Below, in pieces: positions 1-8,125 of a stretch of DNA of 64,000 bases (position 1 is its first letter; each line of letters opens with the position of its first letter). A model generated the notes under the pieces. That model was not told the DNA's origin, ran no database searches, and was given only the letters and a program-made list of their open reading frames with translations. The stretch is from positions 7,501 to 71,500 of the forward strand of contig CAJUKJ010000007.1 of the NCBI GenBank assembly GCA_910587365.1. The letters run 5' to 3'. A program made the position numbers and the translations under genes. Origin of the DNA: an uncultured Christensenellaceae bacterium (GTDB lineage Bacteria > Bacillota > Clostridia > Christensenellales > Borkfalkiaceae).

Positions 1-1052
1 CGCCCGAACAGGTTGAAATAATGAAGCAGATGCAAAATTGCATAACTTCCATTACCGATAAAGTCGTGTTTAAATACAACCACGATTCGGCGGATTTCAA
101 TAAGGAAAACGCGGTTGATTTAAAGGTAAAGGTAATTTTGCAAAAGAAAGAAAATATTTCTTACGGCTGTTTAAGCTCGGGCTTATATTACACCAACGCG
201 CTGACAAAGCATATGCTCGAAACCTCGGAAACGAGTGAAATAGTCGGATACCTAAATAATACCACGCTTCCGTACATAGCTTACAATTACAGCTTTTCCT
301 ATATGCAGGACGGCAAGTTCTGGAAAAGCTCGGGTGTGAACGGTATTCCCAATACGGGCTTGGTTACGGGCAGAACCTCCGACGGAATGATGTCAATGAT
401 GATGGGGTCAGGCTCGTCCAATAAAATAACGGCGGCTATGATGGGCGGAAGCACGCTTCCCGTGTATATCGGTATTTATCCCGTTGACTTTAAAAGTAAG
501 GACAAAATAACAGAATATCTCGACGGCTGGAACGATATGTGCAAAGCAGGCGAAACTTACGAGGGCGTCAAGCTCGACGATGCGGATATTGTCAAGTATA
601 CGGACACCGTCGGACTTATCGTAAGTATGATTAACACAATGATACAAATGATAACAATCGCGCTTGTCGCGTTTACGGCTTTGTCGCTTGTCGTGTCAAC
701 GGTAATGGTAGGAATTATTACCTACGTTTCGGTAGTGGAGCGAATAAAGGAAATAGGAATACTCCGTTCCGTCGGCGCAAGGAAAAAGGATATAAAACGG
801 CTGTTCATTGCCGAAACGTTTATCATAGGACTTGCCGCGGGTATAGTCGGCGTTGCGGTAACTTATATAATTTCTCTTATAATAAACCTCATAGTAGGCT
901 CGCTTGTCGGAATATTCACAATTGCTTCGCTTCCAGTATGGCAGGCACTTATAATGGTCGTAATAAGCGTTGTGCTTACCTTGATTTCGGGACTTATCCC
1001 CGCGTCGGCAGCAGCCAAGAAAGACCCCGTAGTCGCATTAAGGACGGAATAA
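1..1052 (+). CDS. ABC transporter permease, FtsX/MacB type (5' end outside window)
   Basis: Only the C-terminal ~350 residues are visible. The frame is open from base 3, so the ATG at 21 is probably internal; no ribosome site precedes it. About 200 residues of soluble, extracytoplasmic-looking sequence are followed by three to four hydrophobic segments (roughly bases 610-720, 820-930 and 940-1020). After the first of these comes a charged loop with EIGILRSVGA, the signature of FtsX-fold permeases of the MacB/LolCE class, and the protein ends in a short basic tail. Such permeases do not usually move a solute through a channel; they couple a cytoplasmic ATPase to work on lipoproteins, peptides or envelope enzymes. 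The ATPase partner would lie upstream of the window. Substrate unknown. Confidence 0.85.
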   Translation, partial: PEQVEIMKQMQNCITSITDKVVFKYNHDSADFNKENAVDLKVKVILQKKENISYGCLSSGLYYTNALTKHMLETSETSEIVGYLNNTTLPYIAYNYSFSYMQDGKFWKSSGVNGIPNTGLVTGRTSDGMMSMMMGSGSSNKITAAMMGGSTLPVYIGIYPVDFKSKDKITEYLDGWNDMCKAGETYEGVKLDDADIVKYTDTVGLIVSMINTMIQMITIALVAFTALSLVVSTVMVGIITYVSVVERIKEIGILRSVGARKKDIKRLFIAETFIIGLAAGIVGVAVTYIISLIINLIVGSLVGIFTIASLPVWQALIMVVISVVLTLISGLIPASAAAKKDPVVALRTE

Positions 1053-1082
1053 AATTTTAAGTATAAAAGTATCGATATTCTG

Positions 1083-1111
1083 TTGACAAGCTTTCAGCCG
1101 AGTGGTAAAAT
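1083..1111 (+). promoter_or_regulatory. Sigma-A-type promoter for the FMN-binding-like lipoprotein
   Basis: TTGACA at 1083-1088 and TAAAAT at 1106-1111 are separated by exactly 17 bases. AGGAG at about 1134-1138 sits 9 bases before the ATG at 1148. This is the strongest promoter match in the left part of the window, so the lipoprotein is probably well expressed and separate from the upstream ABC gene. Confidence 0.8.
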
Positions 1112-1147
1112 ATTCCTATAAAAAATTATTTTTAGGAGAAATAAACT

Positions 1148-1651
1148 ATGAAAAAACTTTTAAAAGTTTTGGCACTTGTTGCAGTTGTTGCATGCTGTGC
1201 AGTTGCTGTTGCATTTGCAGGCTGCGGCGAATCCGCTAAGACCTATGACGGCGAGTACAAGTATGAAAATGCTTGGACTGCCGGAAACTACTACGGCGTT
1301 AAAGTACACGTTACCGTTAAAGGCGACAAAATCACTAAAGTAACCTACGATGCAGACACTGATACTATGCACAACGTTACTCCCACTTGGGACGGTCACG
1401 ATGTAACGGTAGCTGCTCTTGACAGCTATCTTGCTAAATTTGAAGGCAAGACTGTTGAGGAAGTAAAGGCTCTTAAAGTTAAGGTTGAGGAAGGTGGCGC
1501 GCCTTCAACAGTTGACAAGGGACAGACTCTTGCTGCGGCATGGCTCTTTGATTTATCGTATGTCAAGGACGGTGAAACAATTAAAACCGGTGCAACCCAG
1601 ACAGCAGGCAGATTCGTTCTTGCAATTCAGGATGCACTTAAAAACGTTTAA
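1148..1651 (+). CDS. Secreted lipoprotein with FMN-binding-like domain
   Basis: A 167-residue protein with a lipoprotein signal peptide: basic start, a long Ala/Val-rich hydrophobic core and the lipobox-like FAGC, so the mature protein should begin at Cys26 and be anchored on the outer face of the membrane. The body (YDGEYKYENAW..., KVHVTVKGDKITKVTYDA) resembles the FMN_bind fold of RnfG/NqrC/PplA proteins. Near the end is TGATQT, close to the (S/T)GAT motif whose Thr receives FMN covalently from ApbE. It lies directly upstream of an ApbE gene, which supports a flavinylated extracytoplasmic electron carrier. The motif lacks the usual preceding Asp, so flavinylation is an inference. The gene is monocistronic, with its own promoter and terminator. 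Confidence 0.7.
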   Translation: MKKLLKVLALVAVVACCAVAVAFAGCGESAKTYDGEYKYENAWTAGNYYGVKVHVTVKGDKITKVTYDADTDTMHNVTPTWDGHDVTVAALDSYLAKFEGKTVEEVKALKVKVEEGGAPSTVDKGQTLAAAWLFDLSYVKDGETIKTGATQTAGRFVLAIQDALKNV

Positions 1652-1670
1652 TTAATAATTAGACATAAAT

Positions 1671-1705
1671 AAAAATAAGTCCGCTTTTTGGTCGGACTTA
1701 TTTTT
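1671..1705 (+). terminator. Rho-independent terminator after the lipoprotein gene
   Basis: A perfect 13-bp stem (1671-1683 with 1693-1705, AAAAATAAGTCCG) encloses a short loop and is followed by a T-rich tract. It separates the lipoprotein transcript from apbE. Confidence 0.85.
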
Positions 1706-1707
1706 AT

Positions 1708-1736
1708 TTGCATTTTTATTGCCTTTACTATATAAT
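1708..1736 (+). promoter_or_regulatory. apbE promoter placed to give a leaderless transcript
   Basis: TTGCAT at 1708-1713 and TATAAT at 1731-1736 have a 17-base spacer. Transcription would start about 7 bases after the -10 box, at or next to the ATG at 1743. No Shine-Dalgarno sequence lies between, so the mRNA is predicted to be leaderless or nearly so. Confidence 0.7.
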
Positions 1737-1742
1737 TAAACT

Positions 1743-2921
1743 ATGAAAAAAATAATTTCCGCAATAACTGCGGTTTGCGCGTCTTTAATATTGTTTACCG
1801 GCTGTACGCCCAAAGAAGAAACCGAGTATTCAAGCCGTAACAGCCTTTTTTTAAGTATGAATACCGAAGCAAGCTTAATTGTTTCCGATATATTCACTAC
1901 GGAAAAGAAAAACAAGTTTGAAGAAATGAGCCAAGATATTTCAAATACGTTAAACAAAATAAATAACTCCCTGTCGGTAAACGTCTTAAATTCAAGTATA
2001 AACAAATTCAATCAGGCAGACGCGGGGGAAACGGTTGAAATAGACAATACCGCGTTTGAGGTGCTAACCCTTGCAAAAAACGTTTACGACCTTACAGGGG
2101 GATATTACAACCCTGCCGTCTATTACAACGTGCAGGCATACGGCTTTAACGAGTCATCCGTTTTAGGGAAACCGCTTGACGAAAGAATTCCTTCCGACGT
2201 GGTTATTGAAAAGTATAACAGTCTTTCTTCGCATTTCGGCGAGGTTGAAGTTTATCAGGCGGAAAACAATAAATACTATGCGAAAAAACCTACGGCAACA
2301 ATCGATATAGACGGCGTAACTTATTCAATGAAAATCGACCTCGGCGGTATAGGAAAGGGCTACGCCGTAGACGAGGTTAACAAGCTTATCGACGGGTACG
2401 GGTTCAAGTACGGATATTTTTCTTTCGGGACAAGCAGTATTTTAATTAAAGAGCATTATAAAAACGGCGGCTATAATCTCGGTATTACCAACCCGCGTAC
2501 CGATATGGAAGGCAACGTATATTTAAGCGTATCGGTAAAAAACGAAAGCTTATCTTCAAGCGGCGATTACGAGCAGTTCTTTTTATACGACAGTGACGGC
2601 GACGGCGTAAAGGAGTGGTATTGCCACGTATTCGACCCTACGACGGGCAAACCCGTTCAGACGGGTATAATGTCGGCAACGGTTATCGGCGGCTCTGCGG
2701 CGGAAGACGACGCTCTTACAACGGCAATTATGGCAATGGGTAAGGAAAGGGCTGTTGAATTCATAAACGAAAAGCTATCTTCAAGAAGAGTTGCTTTCTC
2801 ATATGACGCCAACGGGAAATATGAAATTATAACCAACATTCCCGAAAGCGAATTAAGCGTAGTCCACAGCAAATTTGAAATAGTCAGCACTTTATCTGAC
2901 GGTAAAATCGTTTTAGGTTAA
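1743..2921 (+). CDS. apbE: FAD:protein FMN transferase (ApbE), lipoprotein form
   Basis: A 392-residue enzyme that transfers FMN from FAD to Thr (or Ser) of exported flavoproteins such as RnfG, RnfD and NqrC/PplA-type proteins. It has a lipoprotein signal ending in LFTGC (Cys20), so it acts outside the membrane. ApbE family signatures are present in order: LTGGYYNPAV (~115), KIDLGGIGKGYAVDEV (~195-210), CHVFDPTTGKP (~293), and the metal-binding DDALTTAIMAMG (~322). Length is typical for lipoprotein ApbEs. The next gene follows one base after its stop, so the two are co-transcribed. Targets encoded nearby are the lipoprotein at 1148 and the Rnf subunits on the opposite strand. No ribosome site precedes the ATG (see promoter at 1708). 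Confidence 0.93.
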   Translation: MKKIISAITAVCASLILFTGCTPKEETEYSSRNSLFLSMNTEASLIVSDIFTTEKKNKFEEMSQDISNTLNKINNSLSVNVLNSSINKFNQADAGETVEIDNTAFEVLTLAKNVYDLTGGYYNPAVYYNVQAYGFNESSVLGKPLDERIPSDVVIEKYNSLSSHFGEVEVYQAENNKYYAKKPTATIDIDGVTYSMKIDLGGIGKGYAVDEVNKLIDGYGFKYGYFSFGTSSILIKEHYKNGGYNLGITNPRTDMEGNVYLSVSVKNESLSSSGDYEQFFLYDSDGDGVKEWYCHVFDPTTGKPVQTGIMSATVIGGSAAEDDALTTAIMAMGKERAVEFINEKLSSRRVAFSYDANGKYEIITNIPESELSVVHSKFEIVSTLSDGKIVLG

Positions 2922-2922
2922 A

Positions 2923-3405
2923 ATGTCTTTAAAAAAAGTTGAACAAGTCAAGTCCGACAAAGGCTTTAAAATATGGGACGTGATAATTTACGGCATAATC
3001 ATTGCTTTGGTTGTAGTGCTGTTTATCGTGGTGTTTGCCAAACGCGACACAAGTCCTTTAAAGGGAGTAAGGTTTAAGTACGTCAATGAAATCGTTTATG
3101 AATACGATTTTGAAAAGGGCGAAATAAGCCGTAACCAAGCTTACGTGGAAATTACCGAAGATACGGACGAAAAGCTTGTTTTAAGGGTAAGCCTGGCAGA
3201 CGGCGGGTACAACGTCGTCGAAATAAATAAAAGCGGTCTTGTAAGAATAATAAGTGCAAACTGTCCCAAACAGGACTGTGTATACGGAAACACTTTCTTT
3301 AATTCGGAAATTAAGGATAACAGCGGATATTTACACTGCTTACCGCACAATTTCCAGATTTTGCCGTATGGCTATGATATCGATGACGGAAACATAATAA
3401 TATAA
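2923..3405 (+). CDS. NusG domain II-containing membrane protein
   Basis: A 160-residue protein with one transmembrane helix (about residues 18-41) and an extracytoplasmic NusG_II-type beta domain carrying ANCPKQDCV and LHCLPHN, the paired Cys-Pro motifs of this family. Genes of this family commonly sit with ApbE and Gx-transporter genes beside Rnf operons in Firmicutes; that context is reproduced here. Its biochemical role is unknown; a part in flavin or redox maturation on the outer face of the membrane is an inference. It starts one base after the apbE stop and ends at a strong bidirectional terminator. Confidence 0.82.
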   Translation: MSLKKVEQVKSDKGFKIWDVIIYGIIIALVVVLFIVVFAKRDTSPLKGVRFKYVNEIVYEYDFEKGEISRNQAYVEITEDTDEKLVLRVSLADGGYNVVEINKSGLVRIISANCPKQDCVYGNTFFNSEIKDNSGYLHCLPHNFQILPYGYDIDDGNIII

Positions 3406-3444
3406 AAAATAGCGGGGTCTGCAAATGCAGACCCCGCTATTTTT
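3405..3444. terminator. Bidirectional terminator between apbE operon and rnf operon
   Basis: A perfect 18-bp stem with a 4-base loop (AAAT at 3423-3426). The core is GCGGGGTCTGC, flanked by A-runs on the left and T-runs on the right, so it works for both the rightward apbE unit and the leftward rnf operon, whose last stop is at 3454. Confidence 0.93.
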
Positions 3445-3453
3445 ATTTAAGGA

Positions 3454-4329
3454 CTATTCTGCGTCCTCGGTTTTAATTTCTTCCTGTGCGGGTGTTTCTT
3501 CGGCAACTACCTTACGGCTTATAATAATCTTTCTGGGACAAGCATCTACACAGGTTAAACAACCCGTACACTTGGTATAATCGAATACAGGTAAATTGTC
3601 CTGCATAGTTATTGCGCCGTGGGGGCAAACCCTTGAACACTTGCCGCAGCCTATACAGCCGACCTTACAAACGCTCATTACCTCTTTCGCCTTGCACTTT
3701 GACGAGCAGGCAACGTAAACGGGAGCGGAGGCGGGAATACGGTCGATTATGTTCTTGGGGCAGGTTGTAATACAAGCTCCGCAGGATACGCACCTGTCGG
3801 GGTCTACTTCGGCAAGTCTGCCCGAAACGTTTATTGCGTTTTCGGGACAAACGTCTTTGCAGTCGCCGCAACCCAGGCAGGCGTGGCTACACGCTTTGTT
3901 TCCGCCTAAGAGAGAATTTACGGAAGCGCAGGTGGGGTTGCCCTTGTATTCAAATTTATCGGCACAGTTTTCAATTCCGCCGTTGCAGTGGACTACCGCA
4001 ACGGTAGGCTGTTCGTCGGTAAGCTCTATGCCCAAAATTTTAGCAATTTCCGCTTTGCTTTCGGGGGAGGTTACGTGGCAGTCTGAAAGGTTCGCGCTTC
4101 CCGATGCAAGCTTACTTGCAAAGCCCGAGCAGCCCGAGCAGCCGCAACCGCCGCAGTTCGCGCCCGCAAGATTGTTGCAGATTTTTTCAATCTTTTCATC
4201 AACGTCAACCTTGAAGAACTTGCCTACTAAAAATATAAGTAATCCTATTATAATTGCGGTACCGGCAAAAATACCTGCAACTATTCCGACCGATATCCAG
4301 GTATCGGCGGTAACGTTAAGTAAATTCAT
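3454..4329 (-). CDS. rnfB: Rnf complex subunit RnfB (multi-cluster ferredoxin)
   Basis: A 291-residue iron-sulfur subunit that takes electrons from reduced ferredoxin at the cytoplasmic face. It has one N-terminal transmembrane helix (about residues 10-37), then the RnfB-specific Cys cluster NCGGCGCSGC (~60). The C-terminal half has four CxxCxxCxxxCP motifs: CLGCGDCKDVCP, CVSCGACITTCP, CIGCGKCSRVCP and CTGCLTCVDACP. That is twice the number in proteobacterial RnfB and is usual for Clostridia. A Glu-rich tail ends the protein. It is the last gene of the operon, 11 bases after rnfA. Confidence 0.95.
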   Translation of the reverse strand: MNLLNVTADTWISVGIVAGIFAGTAIIIGLLIFLVGKFFKVDVDEKIEKICNNLAGANCGGCGCSGCSGFASKLASGSANLSDCHVTSPESKAEIAKILGIELTDEQPTVAVVHCNGGIENCADKFEYKGNPTCASVNSLLGGNKACSHACLGCGDCKDVCPENAINVSGRLAEVDPDRCVSCGACITTCPKNIIDRIPASAPVYVACSSKCKAKEVMSVCKVGCIGCGKCSRVCPHGAITMQDNLPVFDYTKCTGCLTCVDACPRKIIISRKVVAEETPAQEEIKTEDAE

Positions 4330-4340
4330 TTATTTCCTCC

Positions 4341-4949
4341 TTAACCTAAACTAATATAGCTGAATACCGTAAACGCCATACAGATGAAGCTGGCAGTTAC
4401 CATAGCGATGGGGAAGCCCGCAATCGCTTTCGGAAGTTTGTAGCAGTTGAGTCTTTCGCGCATACCGCTCATTATAACCATAACAAGCGTGAAGCCAAGT
4501 CCCGCAAACAGTGCGTACAGTATTGCCCAGCCCATATTCATTGCTACACCCTCGCCGAGTATTTTCGACATATCGCCGATAACCATTTCTGTTACGCCGA
4601 GTACCGCACAGTTTGTGGTAATTAAGGGAAGGTAAATTCCCATTGCACCGTAGAGGGAGGGGGAAATTTTCTTTATTATAACTTCAAGCATCTGAACGAG
4701 CGAAGCGATTATAAAGATGAAGAATATAATCTCTAAAAATTCTATCTTTAACGGCACCATCACATAGGTGTAAATGGGATAGGTAACCAAGGTTGCAATA
4801 ACCATTACAAGGGTTACCGCAATTCCCATACCTGCCGCGGAAGAAGTCTTTTTGGAAACGCCGAGGAAGGGGCAGATACCGTAGGTTTTGGAAGTGATGA
4901 AGTTGTTCGTCAGAACAGCCGCAAGAACAATAGCAATAAACGTACCCAT
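4341..4949 (-). CDS. rnfA: Rnf complex membrane subunit RnfA
   Basis: A 202-residue integral membrane protein with about six helices, matching the RnfA/NqrE family: it begins with AAVLTNNFITSKTYGICPFLG and has the half-membrane motif ITTNCAVLGV. RnfA and RnfE form a symmetric pair that carries electrons across the membrane by an iron-sulfur centre held by the conserved Cys residues. It abuts rnfE with one base between the genes, so the subunits are probably made in step. Confidence 0.95.
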   Translation of the reverse strand: MGTFIAIVLAAVLTNNFITSKTYGICPFLGVSKKTSSAAGMGIAVTLVMVIATLVTYPIYTYVMVPLKIEFLEIIFFIFIIASLVQMLEVIIKKISPSLYGAMGIYLPLITTNCAVLGVTEMVIGDMSKILGEGVAMNMGWAILYALFAGLGFTLVMVIMSGMRERLNCYKLPKAIAGFPIAMVTASFICMAFTVFSYISLG

Positions 4950-4950
4950 T

Positions 4951-5598
4951 TTACACGCCCTCCTTCAACATATTTTCACGCGCAAGCTTGTTTGCCTTAA
5001 CGCGTCTTGCCCTTTCAAAGCCGTCCACGATATATACGAACACTGCAATGCAGATGCCGTAGATAAGGAACGCGCCTGCGGGACTTGTCAGCATAGCAAT
5101 CTTGAAGTCCATTATCTGATATCCGAACAGCGAACCTTTGCCGAAGAATTCACAGATAAAGCCCATTATCGTAAGAGCAACGGTAAAACCGAGTCCGTTT
5201 GCAATTCCGTCTACGGCAGACTCCAATACGGTGTGCTTATTTGCAAATGCTTCCGCTCTGCCTAATATTATACAGTTAACGACTATCAGTGCGAGGAAGG
5301 TTCCTAAGCTGTCGTACAAATCGGGTATAAACTTTTGGAGGAACATTCTTGCAAATGTAACCAGCGTTGCGATAACTACTATATAGCAAGGAATACGTAC
5401 TTCGTTAGGAATAACCTTTCTCAGTGCGGAGATGATTATATTGCTTAACGTAAGTACTACAAGGACGGTAAGTCCCATTCCAAGCGAAGAAAATGCCGAG
5501 TTTATAAGTCCGAGAGTGGGGCAGGTACCCAGCACCAGCATAAAGGTGGGGTTCTGGAAAATAAGTCCGTCTAAGGTAATCTTTTTATACTTATTCAT
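4951..5598 (-). CDS. rnfE: Rnf complex membrane subunit RnfE
   Basis: A 215-residue integral membrane protein of the RnfE/NqrD family, with NPTFMLVLGTCPTLGLINSA near the start and IVVNCIILGRAEAFA in the middle, both typical. It pairs with RnfA in the membrane core of the ferredoxin:NAD+ oxidoreductase, which couples electron flow to Na+ or H+ export. Its start overlaps the rnfG stop by 8 bases, indicating translational coupling. Confidence 0.95.
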   Translation of the reverse strand: MNKYKKITLDGLIFQNPTFMLVLGTCPTLGLINSAFSSLGMGLTVLVVLTLSNIIISALRKVIPNEVRIPCYIVVIATLVTFARMFLQKFIPDLYDSLGTFLALIVVNCIILGRAEAFANKHTVLESAVDGIANGLGFTVALTIMGFICEFFGKGSLFGYQIMDFKIAMLTSPAGAFLIYGICIAVFVYIVDGFERARRVKANKLARENMLKEGV

Positions 5599-7057
5599 TT
5601 GTGCTGCCTCCTGTCAATAAAGCTAAATCGTAATTAGCCGTAGCAAACGCGCCTGCATACATACACACGTAAGTAGACCTTGAAGCGACCGATTGTGTTG
5701 TGGCTCCTGTTGTAACGCTTGTGTCATCATAGCCGGATAATGCCGTATAAGACATATCCTCGCCGTAAATTCCCGTAAAGTAGGATAGGTCTTTATCTTT
5801 AAGAATATTTTGAACGTCGGGCATAGAATTTTCAAAGCCGTAGGTTGAACCGTTTCCGCCCTCGGGGATAACGAAGCTTTCAATCTTCTTTTCGCTGTTA
5901 ACGACTATCTGGATAGTGAAAGGATTGACAACGCCGCCGTAAGCCACCGTTTTAATGTTGTAGGTTACTTTGCCGTCCTCGCCGACCGTCCAGCTTGTAT
6001 TGTCCATATTGAGTATTTCTGTATACTCAATTCCCTTCAACAAAGCGTTGTCGTAGTTAGCCGTAGCAAACGCGCCTGCGTACATACAAACGTAAGTAGA
6101 CCTTGACGCAACCGACATCGTAGTGGCTCCTGCGGTAACGCTTGTATCGTCATAGCTGGATAATGCCGTATAAGCCATATCCTCGCCGTAAATTCCCGTA
6201 AAGTAGGAAAGGTCTTTGTCTTTAAGGATATTCTGAACATCGGGCATATAATTTTCAAAGCCTTCGGTAGAACCGTTTCCGCCTTCGGGGATAACGAAGC
6301 TTTCAATCTTCTTTTCGCTGTTAACGACTATCTGGATAGTGAAAGGATTGACAACGCCGCCGTAAGCTACCGTTTTAATATTGTAGGTTACTTTGCCGTC
6401 CGCAAACGAAACTGTGGTTTCTTCCTGATTGATAAGCTCGTTATATAAGAAGTCTTCATAAGGAGATTCGCCTATACTGCCGCCGCTTGCATAAGCCTGT
6501 ATGAAGGTTATAGCGTCGTTAACGCAGCCGCAGACGGTAGCAAATGAAACCGACGCACCCGTATTGATATACATATCGTCGCCCTTGGTACCGTAAGCAT
6601 ATTTAATCCCTTCTTCATAGTCTTTGGAGAAGTTGGAAATATTTGAATTCCAGCCCGGTATTTTATCTGCATATTCGGAAGCTACTTTGTCGTACACAAG
6701 CACCGTGCCGACGCCGCTTACGTTTTTGTCCTTCGTTTCGACTATAACCCATACGGTAAGCTTTCCGTCTCTGCCGCTTCCGTAAATCTGTACGAGGTAG
6801 TCGTTCTTTTCAGGGATAAACCAAACTTTTTCAACGGTTGAGGTTCCGACCTTTGTCTCTTCGACTTCCTGTAATTCTGCCGTAACCTGCGAGCTGTCGG
6901 GGTAAAGCTTGCCGACCTGTCTGTTGAACTTTTCTTCCTCGCTTACGGCAAGAAGTCCGTTCATAAGCGTAAGGAATATTCCGCTTATTAAAAGCACGCA
7001 AAGAAGGGTTACAACGCATTTAAATGCGGTACTTTTGAAAAACTGTTTAGCCGACAT
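5591..7057 (-). CDS. rnfG: RnfG with tandemly duplicated FMN-binding domain
   Basis: RnfG is normally about 200 residues with one covalent FMN; this one has 488. After an N-terminal membrane anchor (residues ~12-36) comes a regular RnfG-like domain ending in NTGASVS (~165-171), where Ser stands in for the usual acceptor Thr. Two further FMN-binding domains follow, almost identical to each other, ending in TAGATTMS (Thr312) and TTGATTQS (Thr453). Spacing between the last two is exactly 141 residues, mirrored by a 423-base DNA repeat. It sits in the normal rnfC-D-G-E-A-B order, so it is the only RnfG of the complex. Three flavins could extend the electron path outward. Flavinylation of each site is inferred, and the first motif is the doubtful one. 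Confidence 0.93.
   Translation of the reverse strand: MSAKQFFKSTAFKCVVTLLCVLLISGIFLTLMNGLLAVSEEEKFNRQVGKLYPDSSQVTAELQEVEETKVGTSTVEKVWFIPEKNDYLVQIYGSGRDGKLTVWVIVETKDKNVSGVGTVLVYDKVASEYADKIPGWNSNISNFSKDYEEGIKYAYGTKGDDMYINTGASVSFATVCGCVNDAITFIQAYASGGSIGESPYEDFLYNELINQEETTVSFADGKVTYNIKTVAYGGVVNPFTIQIVVNSEKKIESFVIPEGGNGSTEGFENYMPDVQNILKDKDLSYFTGIYGEDMAYTALSSYDDTSVTAGATTMSVASRSTYVCMYAGAFATANYDNALLKGIEYTEILNMDNTSWTVGEDGKVTYNIKTVAYGGVVNPFTIQIVVNSEKKIESFVIPEGGNGSTYGFENSMPDVQNILKDKDLSYFTGIYGEDMSYTALSGYDDTSVTTGATTQSVASRSTYVCMYAGAFATANYDLALLTGGSTNE
5629..5978. repeat. rnfG internal direct repeat, copy 2 (encodes third FMN domain)
   Basis: This 350-base stretch is nearly identical to 6052-6401 at a constant offset of 423 bases. 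Differences are scattered single bases, many silent. It encodes the region from GKVTYNIKTVAYGG to YAGAFATANYD. High identity at silent sites points to a recent duplication or ongoing gene conversion. Confidence 0.95.
6052..6401. repeat. rnfG internal direct repeat, copy 1 (encodes second FMN domain)
   Basis: Partner of 5629-5978. The first FMN-binding domain of the protein (encoded above about 6480) does not share this DNA similarity, so the ancestral gene had one diverged domain plus the unit that was later doubled, or gained the unit from another flavoprotein. Confidence 0.95.
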
Positions 7058-7059
7058 AA

Positions 7060-8115
7060 TTATTTGCCCTCCTTAACTTTCTTTTCCTTTCTGTATCCGA
7101 AGGGACGGGGTCTTATGTATTTGTCTATTAAAGGTACGAACAAATTCATAAGTATAATTACGAATGACGCAACTTCCATACCCGTTAAATAACGGAGAAC
7201 CGCAAGAACTAATGCGGAAACTATGAAGAAGAAAAGCTGAGCCCATACGTTTTTAGGCGAAGTAACATAGTCTGTGAACATAAACACTGCCGCGAACAGA
7301 ACGCCGCCCGATAAAATATGGGGCAGGAACAGCGTCATATCGAATTTATATCCGTCTTCAAATCCGAAGCCCGACATAAACACTGCGGCAAACCCGAACA
7401 CTGCTATAAACAGCAGGGGCTGCCACCATTTGATAACGTTTCTTACGCAGAGGTAGATATAGCCTACTATAATTGCAATCTTGCAGGTTTCGCCTATACA
7501 GCCGGGGACGCCCGTACCGATAAATAAGTCAAGCGCGCTCAAAGGGCTTTCGGGGTTCTTGCCGAGAAGGTTGCCGAGATTTGTCGCACCTGTCGCAAGT
7601 GTTCCGCTATCCGCTACCGTGCCGAAATTGCAAGCAACGTAAGTCGTCAAGCTAAAGCTCAAAAACATAAACACGCGTGCCGCCGATGCGGGGTTGACAA
7701 GGTTTTTACCCGTTCCGCCGAACAGCATCTTTACTATTGCAATAGCGAATATCGCGCCGATTATAACCTGATAAAATACGTTGTACCACTTGTCCGTTAC
7801 GGGGAGAATAAGTGCGAGTATCAGACCCGTTACGACGGAGGTAAAGTCGAATTGTTTAAGCCACCTAACGCAAACAGTTTTCGCTTCGGCACACTTTTTT
7901 GCAAAGCCCTTGTTCGCTATGAAGTAATATACGAACTCGGTCGCAACGCAGGCAAATACCGACATAAGAATTATCAGCAACGCCTGCCATCCGAAGAAAA
8001 CGCAGCCCGCAATCGCACTGGGTAAAAGCGCGATGCTTACGTCAATCATTATGCCGCGCGTAGTGCGCCTTGATTTGACGTGAGGAGGCGTGGAAACTAC
8101 TACTGTATTATCCAT
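7060..8115 (-). CDS. rnfD: Rnf complex membrane subunit RnfD
   Basis: A 351-residue integral membrane protein of the RnfD/NqrB family with about ten hydrophobic segments. It begins with the typical cytosolic VVSTPPHVKSRRTTRGIM. The motif TGATNLGNLLG carries the Thr expected to hold covalent FMN, again an ApbE substrate. Other family marks are NPASAARVFMFLSF and TDYVTSPKNVWAQ. It is separated by two bases from rnfG and ten from rnfC. Confidence 0.95.
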   Translation of the reverse strand: MDNTVVVSTPPHVKSRRTTRGIMIDVSIALLPSAIAGCVFFGWQALLIILMSVFACVATEFVYYFIANKGFAKKCAEAKTVCVRWLKQFDFTSVVTGLILALILPVTDKWYNVFYQVIIGAIFAIAIVKMLFGGTGKNLVNPASAARVFMFLSFSLTTYVACNFGTVADSGTLATGATNLGNLLGKNPESPLSALDLFIGTGVPGCIGETCKIAIIVGYIYLCVRNVIKWWQPLLFIAVFGFAAVFMSGFGFEDGYKFDMTLFLPHILSGGVLFAAVFMFTDYVTSPKNVWAQLFFFIVSALVLAVLRYLTGMEVASFVIILMNLFVPLIDKYIRPRPFGYRKEKKVKEGK

Positions 8116-8125
8116 ATTTTTTCTC

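Noticed and set aside
3749..4354. A 201-codon open frame on the plus strand
   Set aside because: Exactly opposite rnfB, whose Cys motifs prove the minus strand codes; the plus-strand product has no recognisable features.
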